Shown: positions 43,073-54,451 of the stretch, piece by piece | Position numbering within the stretch: the stretch's first letter is position 1 | Layout: each line of letters opens with the position of its first letter | Assembly (NCBI GenBank): GCA_963978545.1 | Contig: OZ021732.1 | Coordinates: 27,124,123-27,188,122, forward strand | Origin: Linyphia triangularis | Taxonomy: Eukaryota; Arthropoda; Arachnida; Araneae; Linyphiidae | Direction of reading: 5' to 3' | DNA: 64,000 nucleotides | Position numbers and translations under genes: made by a program | The notes under the pieces: generated by a model | The model's input: the letters and a program-made list of their open reading frames with translations, nothing else | Databases searched by the model: none | What the model was told of the DNA's origin: nothing

Positions 43073-43543
43073 CAGGGTTCCCACGGTCATTAAAAGGGCC
43101 TAATGTTTTTTAACTGGTTTTCCAGGCTTTAAAAGTACTTGAAAATGCTTATAGGTCCTTAAAATCCTTAATTTTTGTCACTTATCTGCACCACACCAAA
43201 CATTTTTAGTGTATTAAGCATATCTCAACTTGTACTTAGTTTGGTTCGTATTTGCTGATTGATGAAGTAGAAATCGAATGGTTTTAGTTACACACTGTGC
43301 TCTGTGAGATTAGTGTTTACGTTTTTGCGAACCAAAAAAATCAAAGACCACCATCAAAGTCTGTTGATAAGGCAAAATGCTAATTGTGCATGAAAGATTT
43401 GATATTAACTCTGGGTAAAGTAGCTGTAAAGTCACACATTAAAGACGTGATGCATGAAAACAAATTTTTGAAGGTACTTAAAAATATTATTTAGGTCCTT
43501 AAAAGTCCTTGATTTTCAGTCTATGATTTCATTGGGAACCCTG
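43073..43543. mobile_element. MITE with CAGGGTTCCC termini, 471 bp
   Basis: Starts CAGGGTTCCCACGG and ends TTGGGAACCCTG, an inverted repeat of 9-10 bp. Both ends carry GGTCCTTAAAA-type subterminal repeats. Flanking AAGTA occurs on both sides (43068-43072 and 43544-43548). hAT-like termini would predict an 8-bp duplication, so the superfamily is uncertain. Confidence 0.6.
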
Positions 43544-43779
43544 AAGTAGCTGAAGGGACCGTTGGAACAATGCAACCTCTTGCAATTGGTTCGATCCTTA
43601 ACTAATTGGAGGAAGTCCGATATTTTGGGGGACGGAAAGAAAGGGGACATTCTAGTAACTTAAGAGGTACAGAAACAATTTGTACCAGGTATTATTACTT
43701 TTTTTTTCTTTTAGGTTTCTGTGGTCAGTATCCCAAATTGTTATTGTTGAACAGAATAGGACCCGCAGTGTTTCGCATG

Positions 43780-43814
43780 GGAAAATCACCGCCTTAGTCA
43801 GGCGGTGACTTTCC
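43780..43814. other. 14-bp stem hairpin
   Basis: GGAAAATCACCGCC (43780-43793) and GGCGGTGACTTTCC (43801-43814) pair with a single mismatch around a 7-nt loop, TTAGTCA. It is GC-rich in an AT-rich setting. Confidence 0.85.
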
Positions 43815-43830
43815 GGACACATTATATATT

Positions 43831-44086
43831 ACGTATATTTTGCATAGTTCTATTTAGACTAGGTGAATAAATATGCAACTTTCATGTACAATTTTAATAT
43901 TTGATTCTACAATCTATAACTATAGTTTTTTTTTTGGGTCACCCAAAAATAACAAATCGCCAATACGTATATTTTGCATAGTTCTATTTAGACTATGTGA
44001 ATAAATATGCAACTTTCATGTACAATTTTAATATTTGATTCTACAACTATAGTTTTTTTCGGGTCCCCCAAAAATAATAAATCGCC
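43831..44086. repeat. 133-bp tandem duplication
   Basis: TACGTATATTTTGCATAG begins units at 43831 and 43964. Each unit ends in AAATCGCC. The second copy is about 10 bp shorter through small deletions and the copies differ at a few sites. Confidence 0.9.
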
Positions 44087-44099
44087 TATTTAATTTGAA

Positions 44100-45827
44100 C
44101 TAGGTTGAAGGTTCTCCAATTTTACCACACTCTTGTTTTCGCAGTCCTCATTCTCATAACTTAATATATTACCAGGAAAATTGTTTTTGAAAACAATGTA
44201 GACTGTGCAAACAAAAGAGAAATTCAAATAATGGCTATATTACATGTTCTAAATTACACGAAAGTCAAAATGAAAGTAGAATAGGGAGACGTTTTATCCA
44301 TGGCAGTGTATTTTAGGGTAGATCTGTATTTTAAAACTGAATTTTACTTTAAAAAGATGGCAACTCAATAATATTCTATTTTTACCTATAATATGAGAAT
44401 ACAAAGTTCCATAAATTGTCAATGTGGGCGGGTTTATAAATTATTAAATACTGATCGACTTAATATTGTCCTTTTTAAGGCATAAATACTTAAATAATAT
44501 ATTAAATTTAATTACTTTCAAAAGGTATGTTGACAGCTAAACGTTGAGATCATATATTTTTTAAACAGTTTGTTAAATACTAATTATTAAATTACTAATT
44601 AAATAAAAACAATTTATTTTCTATTTTTGTTACAATAAAAAGGATTTATAAACAAATTGGGTAATTGCAGGAGGTTTTGGTTACTATAAACCTGCCGCTT
44701 CTATACTCGTGTTTATTGCAATGAATCAGATCCATAAACCAAACGTGTATAATTCGAAGATATTTAATGACTGAAATATCCCCTTGTTAATGTTTACAAC
44801 ACCTGAAACAAAACCTACCAATTTTGAGTTCTAAACAAAATATCGCAAAGTTTGGCTACAAACTTGCGTTGAATTGTAACCAAATATCCAATTTGAATAG
44901 AGAAGCATCTTTCTATTCAAAATTCTAAACACTTCCAGTTGAATTTTGTGTCGTTTTACTAATCTTATCGAGACTTACGAATTGACAGATCTAATGATGT
45001 CAAACAGTTCGTTTTCTATAGAACCTTGCCATCGTACCTCACTAAAAAAGATATCTCTAAGCGAGAATTGTAACAGATCGTTGGATGCAGAGTTCAATAA
45101 GAGTGATTCTGATTTATAACTCTCACTTAGTCTCTGCCCAATCCCTTTTCCTTCTGTCGAGGAGAATGATAATCAAGCAAAAGCACACAGAAAAAGTTTA
45201 AGGTGAAGAAGACGAACCCACTTTTTTGACACTTATTTGAAAGCCGTAATTTTGACAGTAGAAGTTACTATATGTGATTAACTAAAAGAAACAAACAGGG
45301 CAAAGTTATAACAACATTTGTTATATAAAACTAAACGATTTTCCGATTAAGACTTGGGCTTGTTTGATTTTGAGTACAGACATGTCCTTAGCATAGTTTA
45401 AGCTTAAGGTGCTGAAAATTGACTTCCGGTTTTAACTTCTGGTTAAATTTTACTTTGGGAAATCGTCCGATCGAGGCCTTTCATTGGCCACAAGTCCCTT
45501 GCCTATAGCATTTAGAGCCCTGAATTTTTCCTGGGCTGCATTTTTTTTCAAAAGTACTCTAATTGAGTTTATAGTTTCTTTTCTCAAAGACTAAAGAAGG
45601 AATTAAAAACAAAAATGGTTTTGTTGAAATGAACGAGAGTAATTCATATGTAACGTTCAGCTAGATGCCTTTTTGGTGCGACAGAAGACTAGACAATGAA
45701 TTGGACAACTTGGATCAATATTTTATAAGATATAATTTTGTATAGGTCTTCTCCAGTGGTGTATGATGTGACAGGTTTGCTTCATGGAATCTGAACAGTT
45801 TACCCATGGCCAATAGTCTTCATTACG
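44100..45827. other. intergenic, no gene recognised
   Basis: AT-rich DNA. No motif or clear repeat was recognised. Confidence 0.4.
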
Positions 45828-46205
45828 ATGAATGAATACGAGATAAAATACCGACTATTACATCAGCGTAACATTCAGCGAAAACAACTTAAATCTTTAG
45901 TTACGAAAGTATTGGAGAACTTCAAAAGTATTTGCAAACGATTGAAGAATAAGATATTTCACAAAGGTCTTTTCCATAAGTTTCAAAGAACAGACGGAAA
46001 ATATGTCTCCATATTTTATGGCCATTCTGATCCTAAAGTTAAACGGTGGGATTTTGACGGCATGAATGCATTTAAGAGAAAAATCGCCTTCTATCTTGCT
46101 ATACAATACAGTCATCTAATTGCTTGTGTAGAAGAACCCACATCATATAACAGTTTAAGTGTATCAAGGGGATTTTCTCATCATAGCAAATGTGGTTTCT
46201 GCTAA
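45828..46205 (+). CDS. unidentified 125-codon open frame, possibly a fragment
   Basis: I do not recognise this protein. It is basic, Lys/Arg-rich at the N-terminus (QRKQLKSLVTKVLENFKSIC), and then reads KYVSIFYGHSDPKVKRWDFD before ending SKCGFC. A second frame (46159-46347), offset by one, overlaps its end, which would fit a frameshifted old coding sequence. The hAT element at 46358 begins just after. It may be a decayed gene, an old viral or transposon fragment, or chance. Confidence 0.25.
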   Translation: MNEYEIKYRLLHQRNIQRKQLKSLVTKVLENFKSICKRLKNKIFHKGLFHKFQRTDGKYVSIFYGHSDPKVKRWDFDGMNAFKRKIAFYLAIQYSHLIACVEEPTSYNSLSVSRGFSHHSKCGFC

Positions 46206-46357
46206 ACTAGTCCCAGAAACAAGTTATTTTAGCTTTCAAATTCAATTGAGTAAGAAACATACTAGTCTCTATCTGCTGTTAATATTTCCAGACAAAACTG
46301 CATATGCTACACTCACGTGTAATACGTCGAATGAAAGGTCTCATTAAGACAAGTTAC

Positions 46358-47102
46358 CAGTGCTAGAAGTGTGGGTAGACGCGGGGTGACGCGTCCCCCC
46401 ACTTTTCAAGAAAATACCCATGCGTCCCCCCACTTTTAAAAACACTGAAATCCATCCCCCTACTTTTAAAAACACTCAATCCTTCAAAAAACAAAGAAAA
46501 ATAACATTAACCTTTAAGACACTGAGAAAAAGTGACCTTTTTTTACATTCGAAAACTTTAAAGCTATTTATGGTGTGTATACATCATACTATTATAAAAA
46601 TGTACTATACTACTTTGTATAAAGATATAAGTATTTTTACTAACAAGAACTGTGTCAACTTTTAACATTAGAGGAACTTATTTTAAAGTAAAATTTCTAT
46701 TCTTGTTTCATATCGACAAACAATTACATTCTAGAGTTCTCTATTAATTTAATTTCATGAAAGTATGCACATTTAGAAGGACTATTTAAATTCAAAGGAA
46801 CTCATAAAATCTAAAATAAAAGAAGTATATAATATGGAAATATTACTTCACTTTATCTCTTACTTCCAAGTAAAAAAACTAAGTCGCATAATATTTACTA
46901 AAATAATATAGTTGTTCTATGCTGAGTTTGGATCCTTGTTCATATGGTAGTGTTAGGAAGTATAAGTATGTACTCCTTATTAGTTAATATTTTTATTATA
47001 AAATGCGAAATTATAAAATTTATCGTTGGGAGAGGTGGGGGGATGCACTTGTCACCAACTTCTGGGCATCCCCCCACTTTTATTTTCCCACTTCTACAAC
47101 TG
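46358..47102. mobile_element. non-autonomous hAT-type element D, 745 bp
   Basis: Begins CAGTGCTAGAAGTGTGG and ends CCCACTTCTACAACTG, imperfect inverted repeats. A perfect 8-bp duplication, CAAGTTAC, flanks it at 46350-46357 and 47103-47110. Repeated GCGTCCCCCCACTTTT-like motifs occur near both ends in inverted sense. No transposase frame is present. Confidence 0.88.
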
Positions 47103-47115
47103 CAAGTTACCATAC

Positions 47116-47506
47116 CAGTGGCGGCTCGTGCAGTACAGCCGGGCTGCATCTAAATTTGTTAGTTCAAAACTAAAATTATATATTTTACAATTTTCTAAAA
47201 TGAAGATCCAATTTTTACGGTAAGTGTAAAAAAATACGATAAAAAGCAAACCTGCTGCCTCAATATTCATTATCAACCCAAACTGGTGATCTTTCTCCGA
47301 ATAGCAGCCGAGTGTTCGGTTCCTAAAACGTGTTTCGGCTGCGACGTTGCCATGGTAACCAATAGAACCCAACATATCCTTTCTCTCCACGTAATGTGTA
47401 GCGAGACTGCCAGTGAGCACTTTTCCAACTTCGGCTGATCTTGAGAATTTGATCAACTGATTGGTCGAAAATTAGCGTGGGTAGGAGAAAGTGAGAGTAA
47501 ACGTTT

Positions 47507-47552
<46 letters not shown>

Positions 47553-47964
47553 AATTATTTCCGAAAGTTGGAAGAAATAAAATTTTACTATTCTGTGTTT
47601 TCGCATATTCTTGTTCCTCTGTTCTAAACACTGTCTCTTGAATGACGTGAATTCTAGTTGAATGATAAAAAAGATCGTTACATATATTTACTACTTTTTT
47701 CTTTAACAGGTTTGCGCTTTAAAAAATTTATGCTAAGAATTTTTTTTAACCATTCTCAAAGAACAGTTATAATGCATAACTAGTAATTAACATTTCTAAA
47801 ATACTAATGATTTTAATAAAAATGTAGTCTCCCCTGCAAATATTCCTGGCAACGTCAATGAAGATTAGAGACTTTGCGTTCATGAATGATTGTGAAAAGT
47901 GGGGGGGGGAGGGGGATGGCATGTTATCGGCTGCACGAGTATTTTCGATCACGGGCCGCCACTG
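47116..47964 (+). mobile_element. non-autonomous hAT-type element A2, 849 bp
   Basis: Starts CAGTGGCGGCTCGTG and ends CACGGGCCGCCACTG, with a perfect 8-bp duplication, TACCATAC, at 47108-47115 and 47965-47972. It is homologous to element A1 at 2762-3473. It contains a long poly-T tract (47509-47550); the lysine-rich minus frame across it is an artefact. It sits immediately right of element D. Confidence 0.92.
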
Positions 47965-47972
47965 TACCATAC

Positions 47973-48475
47973 GAAAATTCGACCGAATGTTACGACCAGA
48001 GTACTGAACTGACCGGAAGTACTGAAAATGGCAATCATAAGTATCTTTGTAACTAGTACAGACGTTTTGTGCCATTTATGAGTTTGGAGATCTCGGTAAT
48101 TGCGTAGGTTTAAATAAATTCAACCAGAAGTTCTAACCGTGCTTGAAAATTCAATCGAAGAGAACTTCCATAGCAACTAGGAAGTTCGTTTCTGTCGTGA
48201 CATCGTTTAAGAAATTGCTGCCGGAAATCAATTCTGAATTTCTTAAGCTGCTATGAATCCTACTTATATGTCAATAAGATTAGTATAAATCAGCCAAACG
48301 TTCCAACCGGGAGTACTTTAAAGTTCGACAGGAAAAGTACTTCTGTTTCAACTTTATTGTGGAAGTTTGTATTTTGTAAAGTAGAGATATTGAAATAAAA
48401 TTTGAATAGTCAGTACAAATGTGTTGCTAATCTCAGCTACTTGACGACGTATTAATTCAAAAAGGCTCTGAAATG
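47973..48475. other. intergenic, no gene recognised
   Basis: Contains several GAAGTTC and GAACTTCC motifs in both senses (for example 48161 and 48180), probably a degenerate repeat. No gene was recognised. Confidence 0.4.
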
Positions 48476-48479
48476 ACAT

Positions 48480-48624
48480 CTATAAAGGAAACATGACACC
48501 ACTCAAAATCATCCATGCGTTATCAATTACAAGATTTTTATTCAAGGCATTCCAAAAAGCGAGTGATAAGAAACCTGCGCAGCGAACGGCGAACAATCTC
48601 CCCCTCTCGCCAATATTCGCCACA
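48480..48624 (-). repeat. BEL 3' LTR (145 bp)
   Basis: Copy of 54472-54628 without the 12-bp insert. The exact ends are set by the ACAT duplication and could shift by a base or two. Confidence 0.85.
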
Positions 48625-48821
48625 CACCCCACCGGTGAACAGAATGTTCACCCAATTAAACATATAATGCAAATCAAAGCAATGAAATAAACAATCAAAT
48701 GAAAATAAACAATTAAGATACATACTTAAAGATCTCGCAACAAATCAATTTTAAAATTAATTAATAATGTACTCTTCATTAACATAAATGTGAAAAATAA
48801 GAACAAATTAGTTTAAGAACA

Positions 48822-51800
48822 TCATGTAATTTCTAAAGGATAAAGCAATTGGATTGGTTTTCTGAAGAGACCTTTAGAAGTTTTAACTAAACAAGATCTA
48901 ACATTATTGTCTCTTCCAATATATATCTCTTTGATTACCCCAAGTTCCCACAATAATTTTGACTTAACATTCCCTTCAACAATCACCACATCATTTAATT
49001 GCAAGTTTTTACGAAGAGATGGGGATTTAAAGTTATTAACAGTCTTTAATTGGAGTAAATACTGTTCTTTCCAGCGTCTCCAAATTTGTTTCAAAAGGAG
49101 TGTCTGGTAAGTCTTTCTCCTTTGGTATGATTGCTTGGCCGCTGTAGAGTCAATCAGTTCGATGAAATGTACAGGGTATTTGGAATCACCATAACCTAAT
49201 TCGAGGAAGTGAGCCGGCGTGAGAGGTTCTGGCTCCCCTGGGTCATTCTCTACATAGGTTAGAGGTCGATTGTTGACGATGACTTCAACCTCTGAGAGAA
49301 TCGTTGAAAGTTCTTCAAATGTCACAAGTGCCTTGCCAAGTATTTTACGCAGTGGTTCCTTTACAGTCTTAACAAGGCGTTCGTAGAAGCCACCCCACCA
49401 AGGGGCACGTTCAACTATGAATTTCCAGCTGATACCTTTGTCTGCGACGAAATTTTGTAACTTGCTGTCCTTCAAGATGTTAGTGAAATACGTCAACTCT
49501 CTTTGAGCCGCTTTAAATGTACGAGCATTGTCGGGGTAAATCACTTGGCAATTACTTCTTCGTGCAAGGAACCTTCGAAAAGCAAGTAAAAAACACTTTG
49601 TGGACATGTCCGATACTAGTTCCAAATGAACGGCTCGTGTTACAGCACACGTAAACAAAGCGACGTAAGATTTTTGAGTATCTTTACTGTTCTTCACAAG
49701 GATTGCACCTGTAAAATCAACACCTACGATTTGAAAAGGAGGAGATCGGGAAATTCTATCTCGTGGCAACTGACCACTCAGTTGATCAGCTGGTTTGGCA
49801 TTATATTTTTTGCAAATGAGACAGTTGCGAATGACCGTTTTAACTAATTGACGGATTTTAGGTACCCAATAATGTTTTCGAAGTTGAGTCAAAGTTGCGG
49901 ATACACCACAATGACCTATATCTTCATGTACTCTAGTCACAAGTAACTCGGTAAATTTACAGCGTCGAGGAAGAATTACAGGATGCTTTTCACCAAAGCA
50001 TAAATCTGCTACGAGCAACCGTCCAGTAGTTCGTAACAAAGAATCTTGATCCAAATAAGGCACTAAACTCTTTATTTCCGAGTTATTCTGAAGTTGCTTG
50101 TTACTTCTTAAAGCTGATATTTCAGCAGAATAGAATTCGGTTTGAACGTATTTGATCCAAAAATATTCAGCATTTTGTATTTCATCTGCAGTAAGATACA
50201 AGCTCAATGATTTATTTAAGTTTTTAACATTGTTCACGAATCGAAAAATCCATGCGGTTACTCTCAAAAGTTTTTTAAGACTGCTGAATCGTTCTATGTC
50301 GACAAGAGATTCCTTCGGTTGGGTAACTGCCACATGCACACTGGAACGAAGTTCCAATTCTTCAGAACAAAGTTCCGAATCTAAAATTAGACGATGAAGA
50401 TTTGGCCAATGGTCAGGTGGTAGTCTAAGCCAAGGTGGACCGTTCCACCACAGTTCGTTTTGCACTAAATTGAGAGCAGATGTACCACGCGAAATGAGAT
50501 CAGCAGGATTGTCCTTTCCTGGACAGTGTCCCCACCGGATCGGGTCGGAGAGCATTTGGATTTCTTCAACACGATTTTTTACGTAAGGTTTGAATGTTGA
50601 AGAATCGCCGCGAATCCAGTAGTACGAAATAAGAGAATCTGTCCAGTAGTAAATGTTGGCGTCGAATCTGAGGCAAGTTGATACCTGTTTAGCCAACCTA
50701 GCTGACAATAAAGCTGCTGTCAATTCAAGTCGGGGCACTGTCATTGACTTCAAAGGTGCTACACGACCCTTCGAGCAAATAAAACTCGTCTCAATTTCAT
50801 TGTTACGAGTAACAAAACGCAAGTACAATACTGTACCGTAGGCTGTCTTACTCGCGTCGGAGAAACAGTGTATCTCAAACATTGATACATCTTGTTCTAA
50901 TTTACCTAAATAGTACCTAGGTATCTTTATCTCAGTCAAGTCCTCAGCTTCGCTACTCCACTGCTGCCACTGGTGGCGTAGCTTTGGAGGAAGTTCCGAG
51001 TCCCAGTCCACTCCCAGAGTCCAAAGATCTTGAAGTACACGTTTCAGTTTGATGACAAATGGGCCCATAATCCCTATAGGGTCGAAGATACGCCCAACTA
51101 CACTTAGAATAAATCTCTTTGATTCGATTTTACGAGACATAAATTTCAATAAGTCTTTCGGATCAAAATAAATCAAATCTCTTTCTGGATCCCAAGAAAG
51201 TCCTAAAACCTTAATCGGTAGACTAAGATCAACAGCAACAGTTTCAGAGAATTCTGGCTCAACCCTTTCTTGTTGCCATAAGAAATAAAGTTGCTTCGAG
51301 TTAGTTCGCCACTTGCGGAGTAACATGCCAGCATCACTGAATATTTGCAAGCACTCCATGGAGGTACGTAGAGCGTCCTGAACATCATTTCGGCCGGATA
51401 TGACGTCATCAACATACACAGAGCTGTTTAGCAAATTAAATGTATGAGGATACTGTTCCTTGTATTTTTTGAAATGATGTTTTAAAGTTGCTGCAAGCAG
51501 GTATGGACTAGGCCTAAGTCCAAAAAGAACTCTCGTGAAATTTAGAACGTAGGGATCATTGTTTAGATTATCAGTCCAGAAGAAACGCGTGAAATCTTGA
51601 TCAGCAAGGTCCAATTCAATTTGAAGGAAAGCCGATTTCACATCAGCTGTAAAGGCCACATAATTTTCTCGAAATCTCAGAAGCAGTTCTAGGATATTGG
51701 GATGCAAATTTGGTCCCGTATATAGACTTTCATTTAAAGAAATGTTTTTATCTTCGTGAGCTGAACCATCGAAAACGACTCGAAGCCGACTTGTGGTTTT

Positions 51801-54221
51801 GTCGCTACGTATCACTGCATGATGGGGTAGGTAAAATCCCTGACTATTCGACAAAGATTCACAAGAAGTACGCTCAACGATACCTTCCCTAACATAATCA
51901 TCAATTACATCCTTATACTCACAAAACAACTCGTGATCACATTTGAATCTACGAACCAACCCCTCAAAGCGTTTACGCGCAACAAACTCATTATTTTGTA
52001 AAGCCTCTCTCATACCTGGTCTCCATGGCAAACTTACGCGATATCGACCATCTACGAAACTAATTGAGTTATCAAACTCACTTAGTACCTCTTCATCTCC
52101 CTTACTCCAAGACACCGAATCCTTATCATGTATCCCTAAACTTTCAATCTCCCAAAACCTTCTTAACTCAGCCGAAACAGACTCATCTTCACTGTGAATC
52201 AAATGCACCGAAGTACAATCGCTCTGCTCATCGCACCTACCCTGAAGAGACCATCCCAGACTGGTGTCAACAGCAACCAATGATGAATCAAGTCTTTTTA
52301 TTTGATTTGTTAAGGACCAATAAAAATCTGAACCAATTAACAACGAAATTTCACAACTCCCAGTTGATTCACTACAACTAAACGTCAATCTAACACCTCT
52401 CGATTCCATTTCCTTCCGGGCTTCTGGGTTCGGAAGACTAAGTGTCGCCTTAGAAATTTCCTCAATTTCCAATGCCTCAATCACAGTCTCCTTCCCATTC
52501 AATACATTCCTTAGTCTAACTTCTACCTTGGAACAAGTTTGATTTTTAGGAGTTTTTGATCCGAACGAGTAAATATTTAGCCTTTCCAAACCTATTTTTT
52601 TTAATACCAATCTACGGGATACATCTTTCTTAACAAAAGTCTTTTCCGATCCATTGTCAAAAAGACAAAATATTTTATCCGACGAAGTGCTACCGATAAT
52701 TTCTACCTTAACACATTGCAATAAAACACCACTGCAATTATTCATAACAGAATTTGAAGTCGTCGATTTAATGTCAACAGAGTTTTCTTTCAAGTCTAAA
52801 TGCGAATTTTGATTTTTAGAATTTTCTAACTTGAAGCAAATAGCGCGAGCATGGCGACCCTGACAGTAAGTACAAGCAATCCCTTTGCAACCCTTTACAC
52901 GGCAATTAGTGTTGCAACATAAAAAACATCTACGTTCCTTAATAAGCTTATCCCTCTTTTGTTGAACGCATAAATTCTCACACAAATCAGACGAATGAGT
53001 ATTATTTTCGGAACAAAATATACAACTAAAATGCGCAGCTGCCATGAGTTCGGTTGCAGATCCGCTCACAGTTGATTTGTTATGATTTGAAGAAAATCGC
53101 GAATTACTCTTTTGTTGCGTCTGGGTAAAGAATCTAGGCGCCCTCTCGGAGAATTTATTCGAATGTGAGCCTTTGATTTGTGACTCATGTGATTTTACTA
53201 AAGCGTCCGTGCGCTCACGACTTTGAACTTCATCGCGTAGATATGATGTTAAATCAGTGATTTGGGACTGCTTATCTTTATAAATTCGATTGAATTCTAA
53301 CGCCAAATTAGGGGGAATAGCTTTCATAATTATCGGAAACAAAAGACAACTATAAGAATTAGGAGATATTCCTAGCGTTTCGAGTCCCCTAATATTTAAT
53401 TCCAATTGATCATACAGATTTCTTAACGCGATAACTTCAAATGATTTGCGAACTGGGGTCAAATTTAACAAACTATTCATATGATAGTCAACTATAAGCT
53501 CCTTACGTCCGAATCTATCTTCTAGAATTTTAATGGCTGCGGCATAATTTTCCGAAGTCAGCGTTAAACCTCGTATTGCCAATTCAGCATCAGATGTGAC
53601 AACCGATTTTAAATAGCAAAATTTGTCCACATCACTCAAACTTGAATTTTCATGCACTGCTGATTTAAATCTAGCCCAAAAACTAGGGAAACTACTTATA
53701 TCTTTGCCTGAAAAAGACTCTAAAGTAAGTTTTGGCAAACGTGGTTGATTTGCTAAAGCAGAAGGAAATGAGCTATTTTCAGGAAGTGTTACATTTTGCT
53801 GTTGTGTTTCCCGCGAATTTTGAATACTAACTGAACTTGGAATAGAAACCGATTCTATATAACGCTCAGCGCGGGTTTTCCAAATTATAAATTTATCTCT
53901 ATATTCTTCACGAGTTAATATTTCATCTTCCAGATTATCGATATCTATTAAACCCTCGACTTCCTTATCGAGTTTACTTAATTCCTCAAATTTAGAAATT
54001 AATTGCATATATATTTCATGCACTACTGTTTTGTCGGCAGAATTATTTATTTCGGATTCCAATTTATTAGTTTGCCTTGTCACTATAGACCTTATGACAG
54101 AACGAGTCTTTTTTGTTCTTTCTAATAAAGCCAGATTTGATGCATCCATTTTAAACCGAAACACTTTACAAGCAAAACAAATATTAAAATGACAATACCA
54201 TACTAATCCAAAATGCAGCAA
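48822..54221 (-). CDS. BEL/Pao Gag-Pol polyprotein, intact
   Basis: A 1799-codon frame without interruption. The likely start is the ATG at 54149 (codon 25, MDASNLALLERT), since the first 24 residues look untranslated. Gag (DUF1759) spans about 160-300 (LPKLTLESFSGKDISSFPSF). Cys/His clusters (CIFCSENNTH, RRCFLCC, CTYCQGRHARAIC) end Gag. The protease-like DUF1758 region has DNGS with Asp at about 522. Reverse transcriptase has YVDD at 936-939 (nt 51405-51416). RNase H has FSDAS near 1120. The integrase has a zinc module and the triad Asp 1502 (VGVDFTG), Asp 1564 (YPDNART) and Glu 1614 (GGFYERL). DUF5641 ends the protein (VVIVEGNVKSKLLWELGVIK). All catalytic residues that I checked are present. 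Confidence 0.95.
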   Translation of the reverse strand: MLHFGLVWYCHFNICFACKVFRFKMDASNLALLERTKKTRSVIRSIVTRQTNKLESEINNSADKTVVHEIYMQLISKFEELSKLDKEVEGLIDIDNLEDEILTREEYRDKFIIWKTRAERYIESVSIPSSVSIQNSRETQQQNVTLPENSSFPSALANQPRLPKLTLESFSGKDISSFPSFWARFKSAVHENSSLSDVDKFCYLKSVVTSDAELAIRGLTLTSENYAAAIKILEDRFGRKELIVDYHMNSLLNLTPVRKSFEVIALRNLYDQLELNIRGLETLGISPNSYSCLLFPIIMKAIPPNLALEFNRIYKDKQSQITDLTSYLRDEVQSRERTDALVKSHESQIKGSHSNKFSERAPRFFTQTQQKSNSRFSSNHNKSTVSGSATELMAAAHFSCIFCSENNTHSSDLCENLCVQQKRDKLIKERRCFLCCNTNCRVKGCKGIACTYCQGRHARAICFKLENSKNQNSHLDLKENSVDIKSTTSNSVMNNCSGVLLQCVKVEIIGSTSSDKIFCLFDNGSEKTFVKKDVSRRLVLKKIGLERLNIYSFGSKTPKNQTCSKVEVRLRNVLNGKETVIEALEIEEISKATLSLPNPEARKEMESRGVRLTFSCSESTGSCEISLLIGSDFYWSLTNQIKRLDSSLVAVDTSLGWSLQGRCDEQSDCTSVHLIHSEDESVSAELRRFWEIESLGIHDKDSVSWSKGDEEVLSEFDNSISFVDGRYRVSLPWRPGMREALQNNEFVARKRFEGLVRRFKCDHELFCEYKDVIDDYVREGIVERTSCESLSNSQGFYLPHHAVIRSDKTTSRLRVVFDGSAHEDKNISLNESLYTGPNLHPNILELLLRFRENYVAFTADVKSAFLQIELDLADQDFTRFFWTDNLNNDPYVLNFTRVLFGLRPSPYLLAATLKHHFKKYKEQYPHTFNLLNSSVYVDDVISGRNDVQDALRTSMECLQIFSDAGMLLRKWRTNSKQLYFLWQQERVEPEFSETVAVDLSLPIKVLGLSWDPERDLIYFDPKDLLKFMSRKIESKRFILSVVGRIFDPIGIMGPFVIKLKRVLQDLWTLGVDWDSELPPKLRHQWQQWSSEAEDLTEIKIPRYYLGKLEQDVSMFEIHCFSDASKTAYGTVLYLRFVTRNNEIETSFICSKGRVAPLKSMTVPRLELTAALLSARLAKQVSTCLRFDANIYYWTDSLISYYWIRGDSSTFKPYVKNRVEEIQMLSDPIRWGHCPGKDNPADLISRGTSALNLVQNELWWNGPPWLRLPPDHWPNLHRLILDSELCSEELELRSSVHVAVTQPKESLVDIERFSSLKKLLRVTAWIFRFVNNVKNLNKSLSLYLTADEIQNAEYFWIKYVQTEFYSAEISALRSNKQLQNNSEIKSLVPYLDQDSLLRTTGRLLVADLCFGEKHPVILPRRCKFTELLVTRVHEDIGHCGVSATLTQLRKHYWVPKIRQLVKTVIRNCLICKKYNAKPADQLSGQLPRDRISRSPPFQIVGVDFTGAILVKNSKDTQKSYVALFTCAVTRAVHLELVSDMSTKCFLLAFRRFLARRSNCQVIYPDNARTFKAAQRELTYFTNILKDSKLQNFVADKGISWKFIVERAPWWGGFYERLVKTVKEPLRKILGKALVTFEELSTILSEVEVIVNNRPLTYVENDPGEPEPLTPAHFLELGYGDSKYPVHFIELIDSTAAKQSYQRRKTYQTLLLKQIWRRWKEQYLLQLKTVNNFKSPSLRKNLQLNDVVIVEGNVKSKLLWELGVIKEIYIGRDNNVRSCLVKTSKGLFRKPIQLLYPLEIT

Positions 54222-54451
54222 TCTAGTACAAATTTCAGCTCCACAAACAGAAAACCAATATTAGAATCCACTCTAACTTATTAATTACTTTCCTTTAATC
54301 AAAAAACGAACAACTTCAATTTTCGCAACACCGACACACGAATCAACCAAAGCAACGAAATAAACCGAACAAAAACCAGCGAAAACATGCGCCAATAATC
54401 CAAAGTGGTTAGTATCACTCACAACACAATAATTCCCAACAACACAACATT

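Noticed and set aside
47323..47631. 102-codon minus frame with a lysine run
   Set aside because: The lysines come from a poly-T tract inside hAT element A2.
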